64,000 nucleotides of DNA, taken from contig OX336358.1 in NCBI GenBank assembly GCA_946902875.1, forward strand, positions 16,299,694 through 16,363,693, given 5' to 3'. The DNA is from Nematopogon swammerdamellus (Eukaryota > Arthropoda > Insecta > Lepidoptera > Adelidae). The position numbers and the translations under genes were made by a program. Positions 61,570-64,000 of the stretch are shown in pieces (position 1 is the first letter of the stretch; each line of letters starts with the position of its first letter). The notes under the pieces were generated by a model. That model was not told the DNA's origin, ran no database searches, and was given only the letters and a program-made list of their open reading frames with translations.

Positions 61570-63480
61570 CTGCCGCACACACACACACACACAACCGATA
61601 CACACACTGTTTCAACTTGTCTGCTTTCTCGCTCGCCGCCGCCGCCGCACAGTGCAGCGTCCCGAAGAAAAGTCCGGACGTTTGACATTTTCTCAAATGT
61701 CCCAGAATCCAAAAACAAATTACTATCGCCCATTCTACAGGATCATAGCTATAACAATGAATAGCTTTTATTTTTTTCACCATACTCTAACATTTTTTAA
61801 TTTAATCCGGAAAAGACCTCTGCCAGGAAATTTCAATGTATTGCATTAAATACGGTGAAATGTATTATTTTCTGTCGCCTTTCTTATTTAATATTTATAA
61901 CTTTTGGGTAATAATGGGTTCAAATGGTATATCATAGAATATATAAATGTAAGCATATGGCCATTTTACTAAATAACGTAATTTTTATAGACTAGTTTTA
62001 GAGAATCGATCAAATAATCTGAAGTGAAATATTTAAACATCAAGAAAGTAAAAAGTCCAAAACGGTCCAAGAAATGATTATTGCTGCGTTATAGATTAGC
62101 TATTGGACTTTAGCCAGTATGAAAATGGTAGCCATATGCAGCCATATCTTATATACTTTTTATGTTTGTTTACGATCGCGCCTAGCCGCGCCTGACGCTC
62201 AAAACGGCCGCTCTTTGTTTTGGTGACACATCACATCACAGTATTGTATTTTTATGGTGTTATACTGTTCTTATAACAACATCACAATGAGCACTATTAC
62301 ATACGTCTAATAAAATAACTTATTGGGGGTCGAGTATTTTAAAATATATATTTTAACGAGTCACCTTTAATTCTAATTTACTTTGATATTATAGTTTATT
62401 AAGATCTCACAGTAGAAATTATTTTATACATCATCCACTATATCTTTATACATAATAGGTATATCGCATAATATGTATACTTAGCCGGTACTATAGTACC
62501 TTTATTTTTTGTGGTTTAAGAGATGAAACATAATTTAATTTAGTATAAAAGTGAAGAACTGGAACAATATTTTATTATTTTGTTTTAACACGACTACGTG
62601 CATACTGAAGCCATGTATCTACTGCAGCGAACCATTGATTTTTACGTTTTATTACGAGACAATTCTTTACCATTAAAATAATATATAATATATTATGGAC
62701 TCAAAAAGTGCTGGAAGTAATTGGAGAATCGTTTACATCCGGAGAACGAGCGACGATCAAGACTTGGCAGAATGTGCACCTGAAGTAAATAGAGTTTAGA
62801 ATAGTACATAATTAATTAAGGTACTTATCTTGTCTAATTTCTCATAATAAATAAAAAAAAAATCAATGTTTCGCTGCAGTAGATTCATGACATATCATTA
62901 TTACAAATGTATTTTCTCTAGTTTATTTATAAACGTAGTTCCTTATTTCATTTATTTTTTCTTTACTTTTTAATAAAAAAATATAAATATGAAGATTTAA
63001 TTTTAGTACTAATTTAATTTCGAAAGTTTAATTATAATTTTGTTTAATTAATTTTCTAGTTATGATTATGACTAGATACTCTTGTTTTTAATTAAAAATA
63101 TACATATTTAAATATACTATCGATGTTATGAATTCATATATATCATCAATATCACCGTCAGCTCAGCAGCATTATCTGTCCGCGGTCACTGATGAACATA
63201 GGCTTCTCCCTAAGCATGCGATCTTTTATGCAAACTTAATATAAATACATAATAGAAAACTGTTGTAAAACTAAATAAAAAGCATTTCAATTTCTTTATT
63301 TTAATTTTTAACCTTTCCTGAATAAATAAAATAAATACCTGGAAACAAAAAAAAAAAAATCTAACACACAGCGCATATTTTGAATTTCTAATTAAAATAA
63401 CTATAAATACTATTGCTGGATTTTTTTCAAATTTACAGAATTAGTAACTAAACTATTCAAGATTATTCATGCAAAATTTC
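61570..63480. other. Upstream region of Pde6: leader intron or promoter side
   Basis: (CA)n at 61575-61593, then strongly AT-rich sequence with no ORF of note. 63150-63230 (..attatctgtccgcggtcact gatgaacataggcttctccc..) matches a phrase common to insect LINE debris. I find no TATA/Inr arrangement that I would call the promoter. Confidence 0.45.
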
Positions 63481-63489
63481 AGAGCATTA

Positions 63490-64000
63490 TCTTGAAAAGT
63501 TTCGGAGAAATCAAGCGATGTCCGCAAAATCGTATTTTGGTTGCACTGTGCGCCGCCGCCGCCGCCAGCCTCCGTTCCGGCGGCTACACTCTCTCCACAT
63601 AAGGTTATGAACCCGGAATTTGTGTAGAATCAAGAGGTTGGTGTCCGGTGCTGCGGGAAGTGCAGCCCCTCCGTCCTTGCGTAACAAAGCGCAGGCACCC
63701 ATGCTCGCCTCCGCAGCTTGGGCTTTTTGGTCGCCTTCGGCGACCAGCCTCAGCCGCTACGGCTCACACGGGCGCCTGCCCCCATGTGAGCCGGGTATTA
63801 GGTACATCAAAAAGAGAAAAAATAAAGAATAAAGACTTAAGGAAGAAAACGAAGGTAGAAGATGCCGTGGCAAAAGCAAAAAAACTAAAGCTGCAATGGG
63901 CGGGACACATCATGAGGTACTCTGACAATCGGTGGACCAGGCTTTCCACGGAATGGACACCGAGAGATGGAATAAGGAATGTGGGACGTCCAATATGTAG
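63490..64000 (+). mobile_element. LINE (RTE-like) 3' portion running off the window
   Basis: 63855-64000 translates as KKLKLQWAGHIMRYSDNRWT then RLSTEWTPRDGIRNVGRP, the C-terminal motif of RTE-type LINE proteins. The GC-rich stretch 63540-63800 before it (..ggtcgccttcggcgaccagc ctcagccgctacggctcaca..) is a separate repeat I cannot name. The element is cut by the window end. Confidence 0.65.

Overview
The window is eukaryotic and almost certainly from a moth or butterfly. It has a gene cut into many small exons with GT..AG introns. It also carries repeat families typical of lepidopteran genomes: an element that opens with 'aaccgacttc..ggaggaggttctcaattcgac', one that opens 'aaaaaccggccaagtgcgagtcggac', RTE-, Jockey- and R1-like LINE remnants, mariner, and hAT MITEs. 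The host gene covers nearly the whole window on the minus strand. It is a Pde6-type cGMP-specific 3',5'-cyclic phosphodiesterase, orthologous to Drosophila Pde6/CG8279. I could place 17 coding exons from the ATG at 61516 to the stop at 585. All splice phases are compatible and give an open reading frame of 1,074 codons. Domain order is an acidic, Ala-rich N-terminus, GAF-A, GAF-B, the HD-type PDEase catalytic domain, a low-complexity tail, and a C-terminal CaaX box (CHML) for prenylation.

Layout by falling coordinate, in gene order: exon 1 (61.05-61.52 kb); a 9.5 kb intron holding a REL-type LINE with a hAT element inside it, a 101-bp satellite, a dead mariner and MITEs; exon 2 with a 16-copy array of its own 3' end (48.7-51.5 kb); a hAT MITE, a 5S-rRNA-derived SINE and a 72-bp minisatellite; exon 3 (45.1 kb); a LINE graveyard (36-45 kb); exon 4 (35.9 kb); a TIR-element/LINE region (28.5-35 kb); exon 5 with a 10-copy array; exon 6; exon 7 with an 11-copy array; exon 8 with an 8-copy in-frame array; exon 9 (21.8 kb); a 14.3 kb Russian-doll insertion (7.49-21.78 kb); exons 10-17 (6.8-0.6 kb), with exon 15 carrying a 5-copy array.

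The most unusual feature is that five separate exons of this one gene (2, 5, 7, 8 and 15) are each the seed of their own local tandem array. In every case the unit is the end of the exon plus its splice site and a little intron. Some arrays could add in-frame repeats to the protein (exon 8 by read-through; exons 2 and 5 as symmetric cassettes). Others multiply splice acceptors (exons 7 and 15). Whether this is biology or an assembly artefact cannot be decided from the sequence alone, but unit divergence, unequal unit lengths and indels in several arrays argue that at least part is real.

The second notable structure is a four-level nest in one intron. A TIR element with an 8-bp target duplication contains a REL LINE. 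That LINE is split by a Jockey-like LINE, which in turn is split by an LTR retrotransposon with a 5-bp target duplication and nearly identical LTRs. The LTR element's interior no longer encodes an intact protein, but it carries a family of hairpins with compensatory base changes.
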